Assembly: GCA_963921825.1 (NCBI GenBank)
Contig: OY997594.1
Coordinates: forward strand, 12,777,001-12,841,000
Source: Erodium maritimum
Taxonomy: Eukaryota; Streptophyta; Magnoliopsida; Geraniales; Geraniaceae
Reading direction: 5' to 3'
Length of the DNA stretch: 64,000 bases
How positions within the stretch are numbered: the stretch's first letter is position 1; every line of letters begins with the position of its first letter. A program made the position numbers and the translations under genes. Under the pieces are notes generated by a model. That model saw nothing but the letters and a program-made list of their open reading frames with translations, ran no database searches and was not told the origin of the DNA. Below are positions 1 to 11,045 of this stretch, in pieces.

Positions 1-164
1 TCTGACAAATGCCCTCGTTTTGCTCCAAATACCTGGAAACTCTAGACTCAGGGCTCACTGCACAATAGTGAGAAGAAATGCATTAAACAACCTATTCCCG
101 GGACCGAAAAGCTTAAGATGTGGGCTTAAAAACATCGAAAACAATGCATTTTTGCGTCCACATC
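1..164 (-). repeat. 3' LTR of the Athila-type element (partial)
   Basis: These 164 bases match 12401-12564 almost perfectly and end at the same CATCA terminus. Read on the minus strand, this is the start of the 3' LTR; the rest lies left of the window. A purine-rich stretch read on the minus strand from about 165-175 is a likely polypurine tract for plus-strand priming. Confidence 0.9.
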
Positions 165-1074
165 AACACCCCACGCTTAAACTTTTCTCGTCCCAAGAAA
201 ACCAAACTAATAAAACAGCAATGATAAGTCCGGTTAAACCCCGAGGTTCACCTCGATAGGAGGAGTCCGGGCCTCCTTTATTAAAACAACAGAAAAGTAA
301 AGATGCACGTGCAATGCATGAACCTAAATCTAATGCATTCCTAAAACACACTACATGATGCATGCAAAGAGGAACGAAAATAGGTGACAAATGAGTAATC
401 ATGCACAGTGGATCATAAAGATTTTCTCATAGTCGTCACATGCCACAAGACCTTACACTTATCAAAGAAGCATATAGGCTAATGAATACCACAAAGTATG
501 ATGCTACTCACATTAATGATTAACTCTGTTCATTTAAACTCGCATTTCTCCATTCAGAATAACCGGGTGTTTCCCTTTTTCCCTTTACATGGACTTTAGA
601 GATTCATACGCTATCATGCTAGACCCATCTCCACTAATTGTAAGGAATCATGGTCATTAAGAATCAAAAAGGTCTTTGCAAAAGCTTGTAATGTAAGGCT
701 AGGCAAAGGGTGTGGAAGAGATATGAAAAGAAGCTAAAATAGTATCTCGTGACACAAGTACTTCAACTCACACCCAATACTATATCACACATCCCACACC
801 CCGTTTAAGCATCATTCTCCATATGCTTTTTCTATCAGCACGACAAATCAGGCACTCATGGCCCCCAAATAGCATACGAGAAGTAAATAGCGATAGCCAA
901 TACAAAATAGGAGGGTAAAGAGATACTGCCCCTCGAAGAATCGCTACGTGAACTGCACTGATGGCGGATATCCTCGTGCATGGATGGGTGGAGAGCTCTT
1001 TGCCCAAGAAAACCTCCAGGAGGTTTGGCACCAAAATATGCTCCGCTGCTCTCATCTCGCTCCCCATGTCATGT
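165..1074 (-). other. 3' untranslated region of the Athila element
   Basis: This stretch runs from near the 3' LTR to the second stem-loop module. No conserved coding potential is seen in either direction. The only feature recognised is the purine-rich tract on the minus strand next to the LTR. Confidence 0.6.
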
Positions 1075-1149
1075 GTTGGGTTGCCTCCCAACCAGCGCAT
1101 TTGTTTAACGTCGTTAGCTCGACGAAAAGGGTTGCCATAGAAGCCACCC
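1075..1149 (-). other. Second copy of the paired stem-loop module
   Basis: On the sense strand this holds hairpins 1124-1109 (CGTCG/CGACG, loop AGCTAA) and 1092-1075 (GTTGGG/CCCAAC, loop AGGCAA). They are separated by a linker sharing TTAAACAAA and GCGCT with the copy at 3514-3564. A weaker hairpin with one mismatch (1149-1129) precedes them, in the place of the third hairpin of the upstream copy. It lies in the untranslated region after the third ORF. Confidence 0.75.
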
Positions 1150-1388
1150 AAGCATTGCTCCAGAAGCCACTGATCGGCAGAGCACCTGCTCGACACAGAC
1201 TCAAAAACAGAAAACACATTAAAACACGAAAAATAAAAAGACAGAGCTCCTCCAGAACCATAACGCCCGAGCACTGCTGACAACATATAAAACCAGTTAG
1301 ACACACATCAGGCATATAAAAACAATAATGGAGAAACTCAACACCTATATACAAAAGGATATAAAGTGACCCGCTTGTGGGGCGGGTC

Positions 1389-2594
1389 TCACTGGTTCCC
1401 TGAGGAACCCCCAGGTCGGGACTGGTACCAATCTGACTCCATCCGCTGCCTAATCCAATCTATGTGGCCCGACACATCCTTCCAGAGATCCACTTGCCCT
1501 CGGATATGCTGAATATCAGTGGACTATCTCTGGAGAATAGTGACATGCCTGCCTTGGCCCTATCTCAAGTCAGCTACCTCATGCCGGAGCTCAGTCATCT
1601 CCCCCTACAGAGCCATCACTCGCTCCTCTAGTGTCGGATTACCCCCAACACCCTCATACAGCTCTGTCTTGCTGAAGATGACTCTGTCTATGTAGTCCCC
1701 CTGATGGGGAAGAGGCATGGCTTCCTCTTGAGGATCATCCCACATCCCGAGAGATTGTGCCAATTGGGTGGCTATTGCAGCACACCCAATCTTTCCATCC
1801 TTCTTCCTGGCCTGTCCCTCCAAATACTCCAGGATAAAAAATTCAAAGGGAGTTCTTCTTCCCACCTCAAAGCAGTACACAATTTTAATTTCCCGGTGTG
1901 TGAGACTATGAGCATTGTCTGCCCTACCAAAAATGGTGTATGGCAGAACCCTGTGGAAATATCTCAGCACCGGGGATTTCAAACGAGTAGCGTTCGGACT
2001 GTTGTGAAAGCCATCCCCAGGCTTACAGATATGTGTCCAGCATTCCGCTACTGTGGGTGGGTCGGGTATGTCCTCCTCATAGGGACTGAAACCAAGAGCT
2101 AGCCCGAACTCCCTTTGAGAGAGTCGAAACTCTCGTCCACACAACCGGAAACACACGATTATGTCGTTATTGGCCCATCGAATGCTAAATGACGCCAAGA
2201 ACTCCAGTGTTAGGTTCCTATAGGAACGAGGATACCAAGTGGAAAGAGTTGACCAACCGACTTCCTCCAGCCGGTTGCTAAACTCATCCCTACACCGGAG
2301 TCCTGTTTGCACAAAGCCCAAGTCGACAAACTTGGGAGTCATTATTTCTCTTCCCTGCAGAAGCTCGAGTCGTGTGTTCCGAACAGGGTTATCACTGAAA
2401 ATAATGCAAGGAATGCCAGGAGTACCTATATCCGAGTTCGGCAAACGAGGACGTCGTGGCAGTGGACTTGTGTCAATCCAATTTTCCACAGGTTGCTCTT
2501 GGGCTTCTTGATTCTGTGCTTGGGAGCTTGATCCTTCTCCTGTTTGACCCTTGCGAGTTCTCTTCTTCCTTTGGTAGTGGATTGTCTCTGACAT
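1389..2594 (-). pseudogene. Athila third ORF (plant-transposon protein), three in-frame TAG codons
   Basis: This ORF lies between pol and the 3' LTR, where Athila elements carry an extra gene sometimes called env-like. The ATG at 2594 opens a basic, Gln-rich N-terminus (about 40 residues), then a conserved block with FSIRWANNDIIVCF, CGREFRLSQREFGLALGF and RREIK-type segments. I associate this block with Athila ORF and putative plant transposon proteins. No clear signal peptide or fusion motif is seen. Translation stops at TAG 1605-1607 after 329 codons. The same frame continues with heptad-like residues through two more TAG codons (1560-1562, 1524-1526) to a TGA at 1389-1391, so the ancestral protein was probably about 400 residues with a coiled-coil tail. 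CAG-to-TAG mutation explains all three stops. Confidence 0.75.
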
Positions 2595-2599
2595 TTTCC

Positions 2600-3513
2600 C
2601 TTGAGCTCTTTACTGGTTTGGCACGGAATCCAATACGGGGCGGGCTGCAGGGCGTGCCGGAATACAGCACGGGACGGATTTCTTGGAGGGCCGGGGCGTC
2701 GCACGGTACATGCTTCAGAATGGGCCGGGATAGGACACGGGGCGTGTCTTCTTCCGTACCAGAATACGACACGGGACGGGTTTCTTACCGTGCCGGAACG
2801 CAGAACCACGAGGTTCGCTGTAGACGCCGGACGTGTGCCGGAGTGGTCTTGGAACGGCCCGGAATGCAGCACGGGATGACCTCCTAACGCGCCGGATTCC
2901 AACACGGAACGGGCCTGTGTATGCCTGTTGGTTTTCCTTGTGAATCGACGAAGAGCCGGACTGAGATGGAGGGAGGGGATAGTTTGTTGTTCGTTTGGAT
3001 GAAGGGAAGTGAGAGTGAGAGTTTGTGGAGGTGTTGATGACGGTGGTGTAGCTGTGGAGAAAGGAACTTGAGGCTGAGGGTTGATGTGGAGAGGAAGGTG
3101 TCTGACGCGAGGGGATAAGGTGCGATAAGGTGAGGGTGGAAAGGCGTGGAGGAGAAGGGATAGGTTTTCAGATATGGGCCGGCCCATTGTCCGGCACGGC
3201 AACCGACACGGGACGTGCGGCTGGGCGGCCCGTTTCGAAGCCCGTTCCGTATTCCCTTCCGGCCCGTTCTACAACCCGTTCCGGGCTGTCATCCGGCCCT
3301 GTCAGAGGCCCTTAGCAATCTTCATTCCGGTCTGTTATTTAACCCGGTCTGTATCACTTAGAGGCCCTTATGGTTGCCCTTCCCGTATCAGTCAGAGGAT
3401 CATAACAGTGGCGTTTTCTCCTCCTTTCTTCTTCAGACCCCAAATCCTGGTACCTGCAGTGACAGACATCCTTAATCAGATCAACAAAAATACAAAAAAT
3501 TACATATACATAC
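2600..3513 (-). repeat. GC-rich degenerate repeat region between pol and third ORF
   Basis: This spacer contains many diverged units with cores such as CCGGAATACAGCACGGG, ACACGGGACGGG and CCGGCCC at irregular spacing, mainly 2630-2930 and 3175-3400. The same units occur in the 5' LTR at 12060-12370. A proline-rich reading frame crosses part of it on the minus strand, but it looks like a by-product of base composition and is not called. Confidence 0.6.
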
Positions 3514-3584
3514 CTCGGGTTGCCTCCCGAGAAGCGCCTTTGTTTAAAGTCGTTGGCTCGACTTAAAGGCGGTTTAGGCCGCCT
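3514..3584 (-). other. Tandem triple stem-loop directly after the pol stop codon
   Basis: On the element's sense (minus) strand, three hairpins follow the pol TAG. Each has a 6-bp stem and a 6-nt loop: 3584-3567 (AGGCGG/CCGCCT, loop CCTAAA), 3564-3547 (AAGTCG/CGACTT, loop AGCCAA) and 3531-3514 (CTCGGG/CCCGAG, loop AGGCAA). The last two are repeated at 1075-1124 with the loops nearly unchanged and the stems changed on both sides. This is pattern seen directly in the sequence; the function is unknown. Confidence 0.8.
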
Positions 3585-4868
3585 CTACACCTCAACTTCA
3601 GGCTCTTGCAGGAAAAATACTTCCTGATTCCCAATCATACCACCGTAGTAGTGCTTGATTCTATGCCCATTCACTAAAAATGGGGCCCTTTTTCCATCGG
3701 TGATCTCGACGGCTCCCTTAGAGAGAACCTTCAATACCCGAAAAGGCCCACTCCACTTTGAAACATGCTTACCGGCTATGAGTTTAAGCTTAGAATTATA
3801 GAGCAAAACCCAGTCTCCTTCTTTGAATTCTCTAGGATTGATGTTCTTGTCATGCCATGCCTTTGTCCTCTCCTTGTATAGTGCGGCATTGTGATAGGCT
3901 TGAGATCGGAATTCCTCCAATTCATTTATCTGCACTACTCTGTTTAGACTACACGCTAGGGGATCAAAGTTAAGAAATTTAATTGCCCAAAAAGCCTTAT
4001 GTTCTAATTCAACAGGTAAATGACAAGATTTCCCATACACAAGCCTATAAGGTGAACAACCAATAGTGGTTTTAAATGCAGTTCTGTAAGCCCAGAGAGC
4101 ATCATCAAGCTTGGTAGACCAATCCTTCCTAGATGTATTGATGGTCTTTTCCAAGATACTCTTTAGTTCCCTATTGGTCACTTCTACCTGACCACTAGTT
4201 TGGGGATGATAAGGTGTGGCAAGTCGATGGTGGACTCCATAGTTAGCTAAGAGTTTCCAAAAATATTTGTTGCAAAAGTGTTTTCCACCATCACTAATTA
4301 TTGTCCTAGGTACACCAAACCGGGAAAAAATATTTTTCTTTAAAAAGGCTAATACCGGTTTATGGTCATTTGTGGGCAGAGCCACTGCTTCTGCCCATTT
4401 GGATACATAATCCACAGCCACAAGAATATATTCATTACTATTCGAACGTGGAAAAGGTCCCATAAAATCAATTCCGCAAAGGTCAAATAATTCTACCTCA
4501 AGAGAGATGTTCATTGGCATCTCCTGCTTCCTAGAGATATTACATGTGCGCTGGCATCGATCACAGCATTTGACATATACATAGGCATCATGAAAGAGTG
4601 TAGGCCAATAAAAACCTGACTGAAGCACCTTACGAGCTGTTCTGGCAGGACCAAAATGCCCTCCTACTTCTCCCCCATGATAGTGAAAGAGAATCTCTTG
4701 GATTGCAGAGTCGGGTACACACCTCCTTATCATTTGATCTGCACAAACCTTAAACAACAGAGGATCATCCCATATATAATCTTTTGCATCATGTATAAAT
4801 TTCTTTTTCTGGTGGGATGTTAGATCCCCGGGTACTATCCCTGAAACCAAATAATTTGCAAAATGTGC
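3585..4868 (-). pseudogene. Athila integrase region of pol, frameshifted from RT
   Basis: Integrase inserts the element DNA into the genome. The open stretch begins one frame away from RT-RNase H and runs about 420 codons. An HHCC zinc finger is present ([11 protein letters not shown], then CCDRCQRT). It is followed by the catalytic core with Asp in DFMGPFPRS, Asp in [10 protein letters not shown] and Glu in [13 protein letters not shown]-terminal region with [16 protein letters not shown] is typical of this lineage. The stop is TAG at 3585-3587, and three tandem stem-loops follow with no gap. No chromodomain is seen, as expected for Athila. Confidence 0.92.
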
Positions 4869-6487
4869 AAACCATGGGGCTTTTGGTCATCTACTTTATA
4901 GAGGTGTTCATCAGGGAACTCCTCATTTATAGGCACTTTAGTGTTTTCGTAAGGATTTTCAATCCTAGATAGATGATCAGCAACTACATTTTCTACCCCT
5001 TTCTTATCCTTAATTTCTAAATCAAATTCCTGCAACAAAAGAATCCATCGCAGTAATCTGGGTTTAGCATCTTTTTTACTTAGCAAATATTTCAGGGCAG
5101 CATGATCAGTATATACTATTACCTTAGACAAGATTAGATAGGAATGGAATTTTTCACATGCAAATACTACATCAAGTAATTCTTTTTCAGTTGTAGCGTA
5201 ATTTACCTGAGCTTCATTCAGTACTCTACTAGCGTAGTAAATCGTATGGAATACCTTGTCTATTCTCTGTCCTAGGACAGCCCCAATAGCTAGATCACTA
5301 GCATCACACATGAGTTCGAAAGGTAGGGACCAATCGGGGCTTACCATAACAGGTGCATTTACTAACTTTTCTTTAAGAGTTTTAAAAGCAGTTAGACAAG
5401 CATCATCAAATATAAAAGGAACATCTTTAACAAGTAAATTACTTAGTGGTTTAGATAGTTCTGAAAATCCCTTTATGAATCTACGATAAAAGCCTGCATG
5501 TCCTAAAAAGCTCCTAACTCGTTTTACTGAATCAGGTGGAGGTAATTTCCCAATTACATCGACCTTAGCTGTGTCTACCTCAATCCCTTTTGAGGAGATT
5601 TTATGTCCTAGGACTATTCCCTGTGTAACCATGAAATGACATTTTTCCCAATTGAGCACCAGATTTGATTCCTCACACCTCGTTAAAACAGCATCTAAAT
5701 TACTTAAGCAGTTGTCATATGAGGAACCAAACAAAGAAAAATCATCCATGAACACTTCTAGATATGTGCCTACCATGTCATGAAATATTGCAAGCATGCA
5801 TCTTTGAAATGTAGCGGGAGCATTGCATAAACCAAAAGGCATTCTCCTATAAGCGAATGTACCATAAGGACAAGTAAAAGTAGTTTTCTCTTGGTCTTTA
5901 GGGTCTATGGCAATTTGATTATACCCGCTATAACCATCTAAAAAGCAATAATAGTCATGTCCTGCTAATCTCTCTAACATTTGATCGATAAAAGGTAGGG
6001 GAAAATGGTCCTTACGGGTGGCATCATTTAATTTCCTATAATCAATGCATACTCTCCATCCTGTAATGGTCCTAGTTGGGATTAATTCATTGCTATCGTT
6101 TTTTACTACTGTAATTCCCCCCTTTTTAGGCACACACTGAACTGGACTAACCCATGCACTATCAGAAATAGGGTAGATGATACCTGCATCTAGGAGCTTG
6201 ATTACCTCCTTTTTCACTACTTCTTGCATCAGCGGGTTTAGTCTTCTTTGCGGCTGCACACTCTGCTTGTAATCATCCTCCATGAGTATCTTGTGCATGC
6301 ATGTGGCTGGACTTATCCCTTGAATGTCTGCAATGGTCCATCCGAATGCCTTTTTATGCCCCTTTAGAACTCTCATCAGCTTTTCTTCATGTAGAGATGA
6401 CAATGCAGCAGAAATTATTACAGGTAAAGTGTTATTGTCATTTAAAAATACATATTTAAGAGACTCAGGAAGGGTTTTCAATTCAAG
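4869..6487 (-). pseudogene. Athila reverse transcriptase and RNase H region of pol
   Basis: This is RNA- and DNA-dependent DNA polymerase plus RNase H, used to copy element RNA into DNA. The open stretch is about 540 codons. RT motifs are visible in order: the [13 protein letters not shown] region, a YRKLN block, the [15 protein letters not shown] block and the catalytic YLEVFMDDF box. RNase H follows with [15 protein letters not shown] and [11 protein letters not shown]. The frame is lost near 4870-4885, where a run of A and C residues shifts translation by one base relative to integrase. The two frames overlap to about 4835. The frame is otherwise open, so this is the best-preserved part of the element. 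Confidence 0.92.
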
Positions 6488-7151
6488 TTATGGGGCTTGT
6501 TCAATTGAGGGCTTCAACTTTGGCCCCGAAGTTGATTCCAATGTGATAAACTTGGGGGTTTTACGAGTGTTCCAAGGTGGACAAGCCTCCAACATCTGGA
6601 TCACTTCATCTGCACCTTCCTGTGAAGATACACACAGTTCATCAATACTGTCTACTAAACATGCCTCAAGAGGAGTCTCAAATTTACACATATTAAAATT
6701 CTCTTGAATAACATGATCATAAGCATCGATTCGAAAGCATGTATTATCAGGACTAGCATGTTTCATAGATTTAAACACATTGTAGACTACTTCTTCCTGA
6801 CCATATCTCAAGGTCAACTTACCTTGTTCCACATCTATAAGGGCTCGAGTTGTGGCCAAAAAGGGCCTACCCAAAATCAGTGGAATCTCATAGTCCTCAG
6901 CCATATCCAAGATTATAAAATCAGCAGGAAATATAAATTTACCTACTTTGACTAACACATCCTCAATAATACCTCTTGGATATTTTATAGATCTATCTGC
7001 TAGTTGTAGGGTTACTGATGTTGGTATGGGTTCCTCTCCTAATCCCAATTTCTTAAAGACGGATAAGGGCATTAAATTTATGCTTGCTCCTAAATCACAT
7101 AAGGCTCTAGCAAAAGAAATTTTCCCCATCTCACATGGTAATGTGAAACTA
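6488..7151 (-). pseudogene. Athila aspartic protease and linker, ends in nonsense TAA
   Basis: This is the retropepsin-like protease that processes the Gag-Pol polyprotein. The active-site region reads CDLGASINLMPLS, in which the usual retropepsin Asp-Thr/Ser-Gly is DLGAS as in other Athila proteins. A flap-side region with LILGRPFLATTRALID follows. The frame is cut off at its 5' side by the solo LTR at 7152 and stopped by a TAA at 6488-6490. That TAA lies just before a conserved LELKxLP-type linker that continues in the same frame into RT. The piece is therefore a broken segment of one polyprotein, not a separate gene. Confidence 0.85.
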
Positions 7152-7156
7152 CCTGG

Positions 7157-8946
7157 TGATGCGGGTGCATTTTAACACATAAAAGGGCCACAATATATCG
7201 AATTATATAGGCTTTTGGTCCCGATTTGCGATCATATATGTAGGTTTAGCATGAATAATTGATTTTATCTATATGTTCGGGGTTTCGATGGATTTCCGGC
7301 GTATTTTGGGTGTTTTGTGCATGTGAACCATTAAGAGGGTCGATTTTGGTCGCTTCGAAATATACTCATGACTGGTATTGTTTTGTAGGTCTTGAAAAGA
7401 GAAATATTTTGGCATAAGAACGAGATCGATCGGAGCTCAAACGAAGCCAGAGCGAGCAAAATAGCGAAAAAGGATAAAAATGGAGCAGCAAACCACCGGG
7501 TGACACGTGGCGCCGCCAGCCACTCTCCACGCGCGACAGCTGGCGCCGCCAGCCGCACTCTCTCCAGCGCCTGACACCTGGCGCGTCACACGGATGACAC
7601 GTAGGTGCCTCCAGCCGCCGGCCCCGCCCCTGCCCGCGTGGCTCGCCCAGGTGACGCCACCTGCCCCAGCCTGGCCCACCCCAGCCGCCATTCCTCCCAG
7701 CTCGCGCCACCTGTCCAGCAGCTCTCCTCTGCCCTCGCGACACCTGTCCCGGTCCATCCTCCTCTCCTCTGTGGACGTGTGTCTAGGGCAGCACATTGTT
7801 TCCTCTATATTGCTCAGCCGCAGCACAGAACATGGGGGGGCTTCACCATTTTTGACACAGAGCACGAAACCGAGAACCATTTTTTGTATAGTTTTATTTT
7901 CTTTTCTTTTTTTTAGAATTTAAAGGAAGCTTATTGTTTTGGATTGTTTGCTTGGAATCAATATATTTTGTGGGTAGAGAGCCAATTTAGGATTTCTTTG
8001 AGTAGAGATTGTTAGAGACAAGCTTCAATTTTTAGCTACTCAAGGGATTTCTTTGGTGGATTTACAAGAGCTTCAAGGAGAGAGATCGAAGAAGAGGAAG
8101 AGCAACATTAGACGACTAATTTGGTGATTGTATCTCAACTCTCATCTTGATTATGTATTTAATTGTTTGCTCATTTTCATATTTGCATTTTCCCACCATG
8201 AACAACTAAGCCCCCAATTTCTAGGGTTATGGGGGATTAGAGTAGTGATTTCTATATTTTAAATGCTTCGATTGTGGTGTTGTTGATTTATATTAGTGTC
8301 TATGATTGATTTGTGCTTAATGTTTTACCTCACGTGTAGGCTTGGTAATTGTTTCGAATTAGGATTCGTTGCTCGAAAGAGGAGGATTCTAATTAAGTCA
8401 AAAATCGATCATAGGTTGGATTTAAACCTTAGCTAGAACTAGCGGGGTTAATACAATTGCAATAGCTATAGTCTTGTTTGGTCGAAAGTTAGAAGTTGTC
8501 ATAGAGTTTAACGCTTTGGGTCTTCCTACATCGTGATTCGAAAGAACTCGGTGGTTAGATTCCATTAGGGTCCGAATCGTTCGAAAGAAGTTAGGACTAG
8601 AGTCGAGACAACTCGTTGCCTCTAAAATAAATCGACATCGCAACAATCGAAAGTGTTCAATCTTATGGAATGAACTCGATGAACCCATGCCCTTGATCTC
8701 TCTTCACTTAATTCCAGATAAGAAAACTCTCTGTTAAATTATGTATTTTCTGTCTAGTCGTTATAGGTTTATTTTCAAAACACAAAAACTCGATTTTTAC
8801 CGAAACAACTTAGCTACAAGCTTTGAATAGCGAGTGATTGTCTATTGCTCCTTTGGGCTCTATATTCCGGACTTCAAATTCGATTACTACTTGACGGCCG
8901 GTGCACTTGTCGTGCTCAAGTTTGCGTTTAAACACGCAGGGCGTCA
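7157..8946 (+). mobile_element. Solo LTR of a related Athila family, TSD CCTGG
   Basis: A 1790-bp insert starts TGATGCGG and ends GGGCGTCA. It is flanked by perfect 5-bp duplications CCTGG at 7152-7156 and 8947-8951. It contains no internal coding region, so it is a solo LTR left by LTR-LTR recombination. Its last 150 bases resemble the end of the host element's own LTR, which suggests a related Athila family in opposite orientation. It interrupts the host element where gag passes into protease. Taking out the insert and one duplication makes the host frame continuous, which confirms the boundaries. The interval 7500-7760 is GC-rich and repetitive. Confidence 0.92.
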
Positions 8947-8951
8947 CCTGG

Positions 8952-10841
8952 GTCCTTAAGCTTAGGGGGTAACTTATTGAGTAGTACTGCAGAACGTTCT
9001 TCACTAAGATTCACTGTCTCATGGTCCCCTAATTTTCTCTTGTTAGTAATGATATCTTTAAGAAATTTAGCATATATTGGCATACTCTGTATAGCATCAA
9101 GAAAAGGTATATTGATTTCTAACTTCCTAAACATGTTCAGAAATTTAGAATATTGCTTATCTAATTTATTTTTCTTGCACACAGAGGGAAAAGGAAGAGG
9201 TGGAGTCCTCGTTTCTGTCTCAACCAAGGACTCCCTTACCTTCTTACCTTTGGCGGGCCTTTGATCCTCAGTAGACTCTGAGCTTGCATTTTGCTCCAGT
9301 TCCTCAACATTATCTTCTTGCTCTGGAGTCTTTGCTACCTCTGGCTCCTCTTCTGCCACAGGTCCTTCTAGCTGCTTCCCAGACCTCAAAGCTATTGCAT
9401 GAGCTCCTTCCCTAGGATTCTTCTCAGTATTGCTGGGTAGGCTTCCAGGTGCTCTCGTATGCATAGCTTGGGACAATTGCCCAACCTGAGTCTCCAGAGC
9501 TTGGAAACGAGCGTGAGTCATCTTTTTCTCTTCCTCGTCTCTCCTATTCTTCTCCTCGACTCTCCTATTCTTCTCCTCGTCTCTTCTATTCCTCTCTTCA
9601 TCTTTCTTATTCTTTTCTTCAAATTGAGTCAAAAGTGAGAGCATCATCTTTTCCATTTTTGAGGAAGACTCTTGGGAATTGGCATTCTGGGTATTCTGTT
9701 GATAGTGCTGATTTTGGTTCCTCTGTTGATAACCCTGCCCTTGAGATCTTTGTGGATAACCAGGGGGATTCGAATTCTGCCCCTGAGGTTTTCATGAGAA
9801 ATTGGGGTGGTTCTTCCACACTGAATTATAAGTGGATGAGTATGGGTCATTTATCAACGGATCAATCTTGGCCTTGGACATGCTCTCCAAGTAGTTTGCA
9901 GTTTCCTCCTGTGATGGATCCCCCATTTGGTCGAATTGACCGAACTGTCTTTGAATATGGTCCACCTTTTGTGTCATGATTTGCATCTGTTCCATCATCT
10001 TGTGCATAATCGAGGAGTCTACTGCATTAACTGTGCCTGGTACCGCTCCTCTCTCAGAGTGTCATGCGTTGTTGGACACCATCAAATTCAGGAGTTCGAC
10101 AGTTTCTTCTGGTGTTCTTTGTACAAAAGACCAACTCGCTGCGGAGTCCAACTGAGCTTGACTTCCTGGATTCAATCCCGCATAGAAAGTCTGCATGTAT
10201 AACCACAAGGGGATGCCATGATGGGGACATTGCCTCAGGTAACCTGAGAACCTTTCTCATGCCTCAACCAGCGACTCATCACCTTGTTGCTTGAATGAAT
10301 TAATTGATGCTCTTAGCTGCACTGTTTTCTTTGGAGGGAAGTATTGGTTTAGAAATCGTTCTGCCAGCTGATCCCAGGTTCTGATGGTTCCTGGTGGAAA
10401 GGATCTTAACCAATTACTCGCTTTATCTTTCAATGAGAAAGGGAAAACTAGGAGCCGTATTGTCTCTTCTGTGACTCCATTCGTCTTGAATGTAGCGCAG
10501 ATCTCTGAAAATGTTGTAAGATGGCCCAGAGGATCCTCGTGTGCATTCCCATGAAACGGGTCACTCCTTAGCAGATGCAAGAGTGAGCTATCAATCTTGA
10601 ATTGATTGGCTGCAATTGTTGGGGTTGCAATACTTGATCCACCCCCAATAGAGAAGGGGGTACCATACTCCATCAGTACCCTTTGTCTTGGTGCTGCTTC
10701 AATCACAGGTAGATTGTTTCCTTGCTGCCCCAAGATTGCTTGTTGATTCCTACCAGGAGGTTGTGGTATGTGCTGATCTGCGTCATCTTGCCTCAACTGA
10801 TTGATCAGGTCATTCGGGTCGTTCCCAGGTGGGAGGTTCAT
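8952..10841 (-). pseudogene. Athila gag, broken by in-frame TGA codons
   Basis: Gag forms the virus-like particle of the retroelement. The frame opens with an ATG at 10841. Its first 194 codons carry the retrotransposon gag core, including motifs such as NWLRSFPPGTI and the FLNQYFPP block. One frame runs on to the solo-LTR junction at about 8952, interrupted by three TGA codons (near 10257, 10054 and 9792). The first and third lie where the family normally has Trp, so TGG-to-TGA change is likely. The C-terminal third (about 9500-9650) is a charged KNRRDEEK-type repeat, probably coiled coil, followed by the usual linker to protease. The upstream in-frame TAG a few codons before the ATG supports this start. 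Confidence 0.85.
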
Positions 10842-11020
10842 TGTGGCTGCTTTCCTCTCCCTTCTCTATAGCCTAGCGTTCCTCTCAACCTCTTCAAGAT
10901 CTGCAGTAAATAGGCTCGGAGATTGGTGAGATCGCAAGTGCATAAAAACAAAATAAAATAAATAAAAATAAGTGAAACAGTCTCAACACAGATTAGAAAT
11001 ATAAAGTGTTGCCTTAGTTT

Positions 11021-11039
11021 CTCCCCGGCAACGGCGCCA
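11021..11039 (-). other. primer-binding site (tRNA-Asp type)
   Basis: The minus strand reads TGGCGCCGTTGCCGGGGAG, complementary to the 3' end of plant tRNA-Asp, the usual primer of Athila elements. It lies six bases inside the 5' LTR and fixes the element orientation as minus. Confidence 0.88.
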
Positions 11040-11045
11040 TTAACT

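Noticed and set aside
2426..3202. A 258-codon proline-rich frame on the minus strand of the Athila spacer
   Set aside because: It overlaps the degenerate GC-rich repeats and the start of the third ORF in another frame, and shows no recognised domain.
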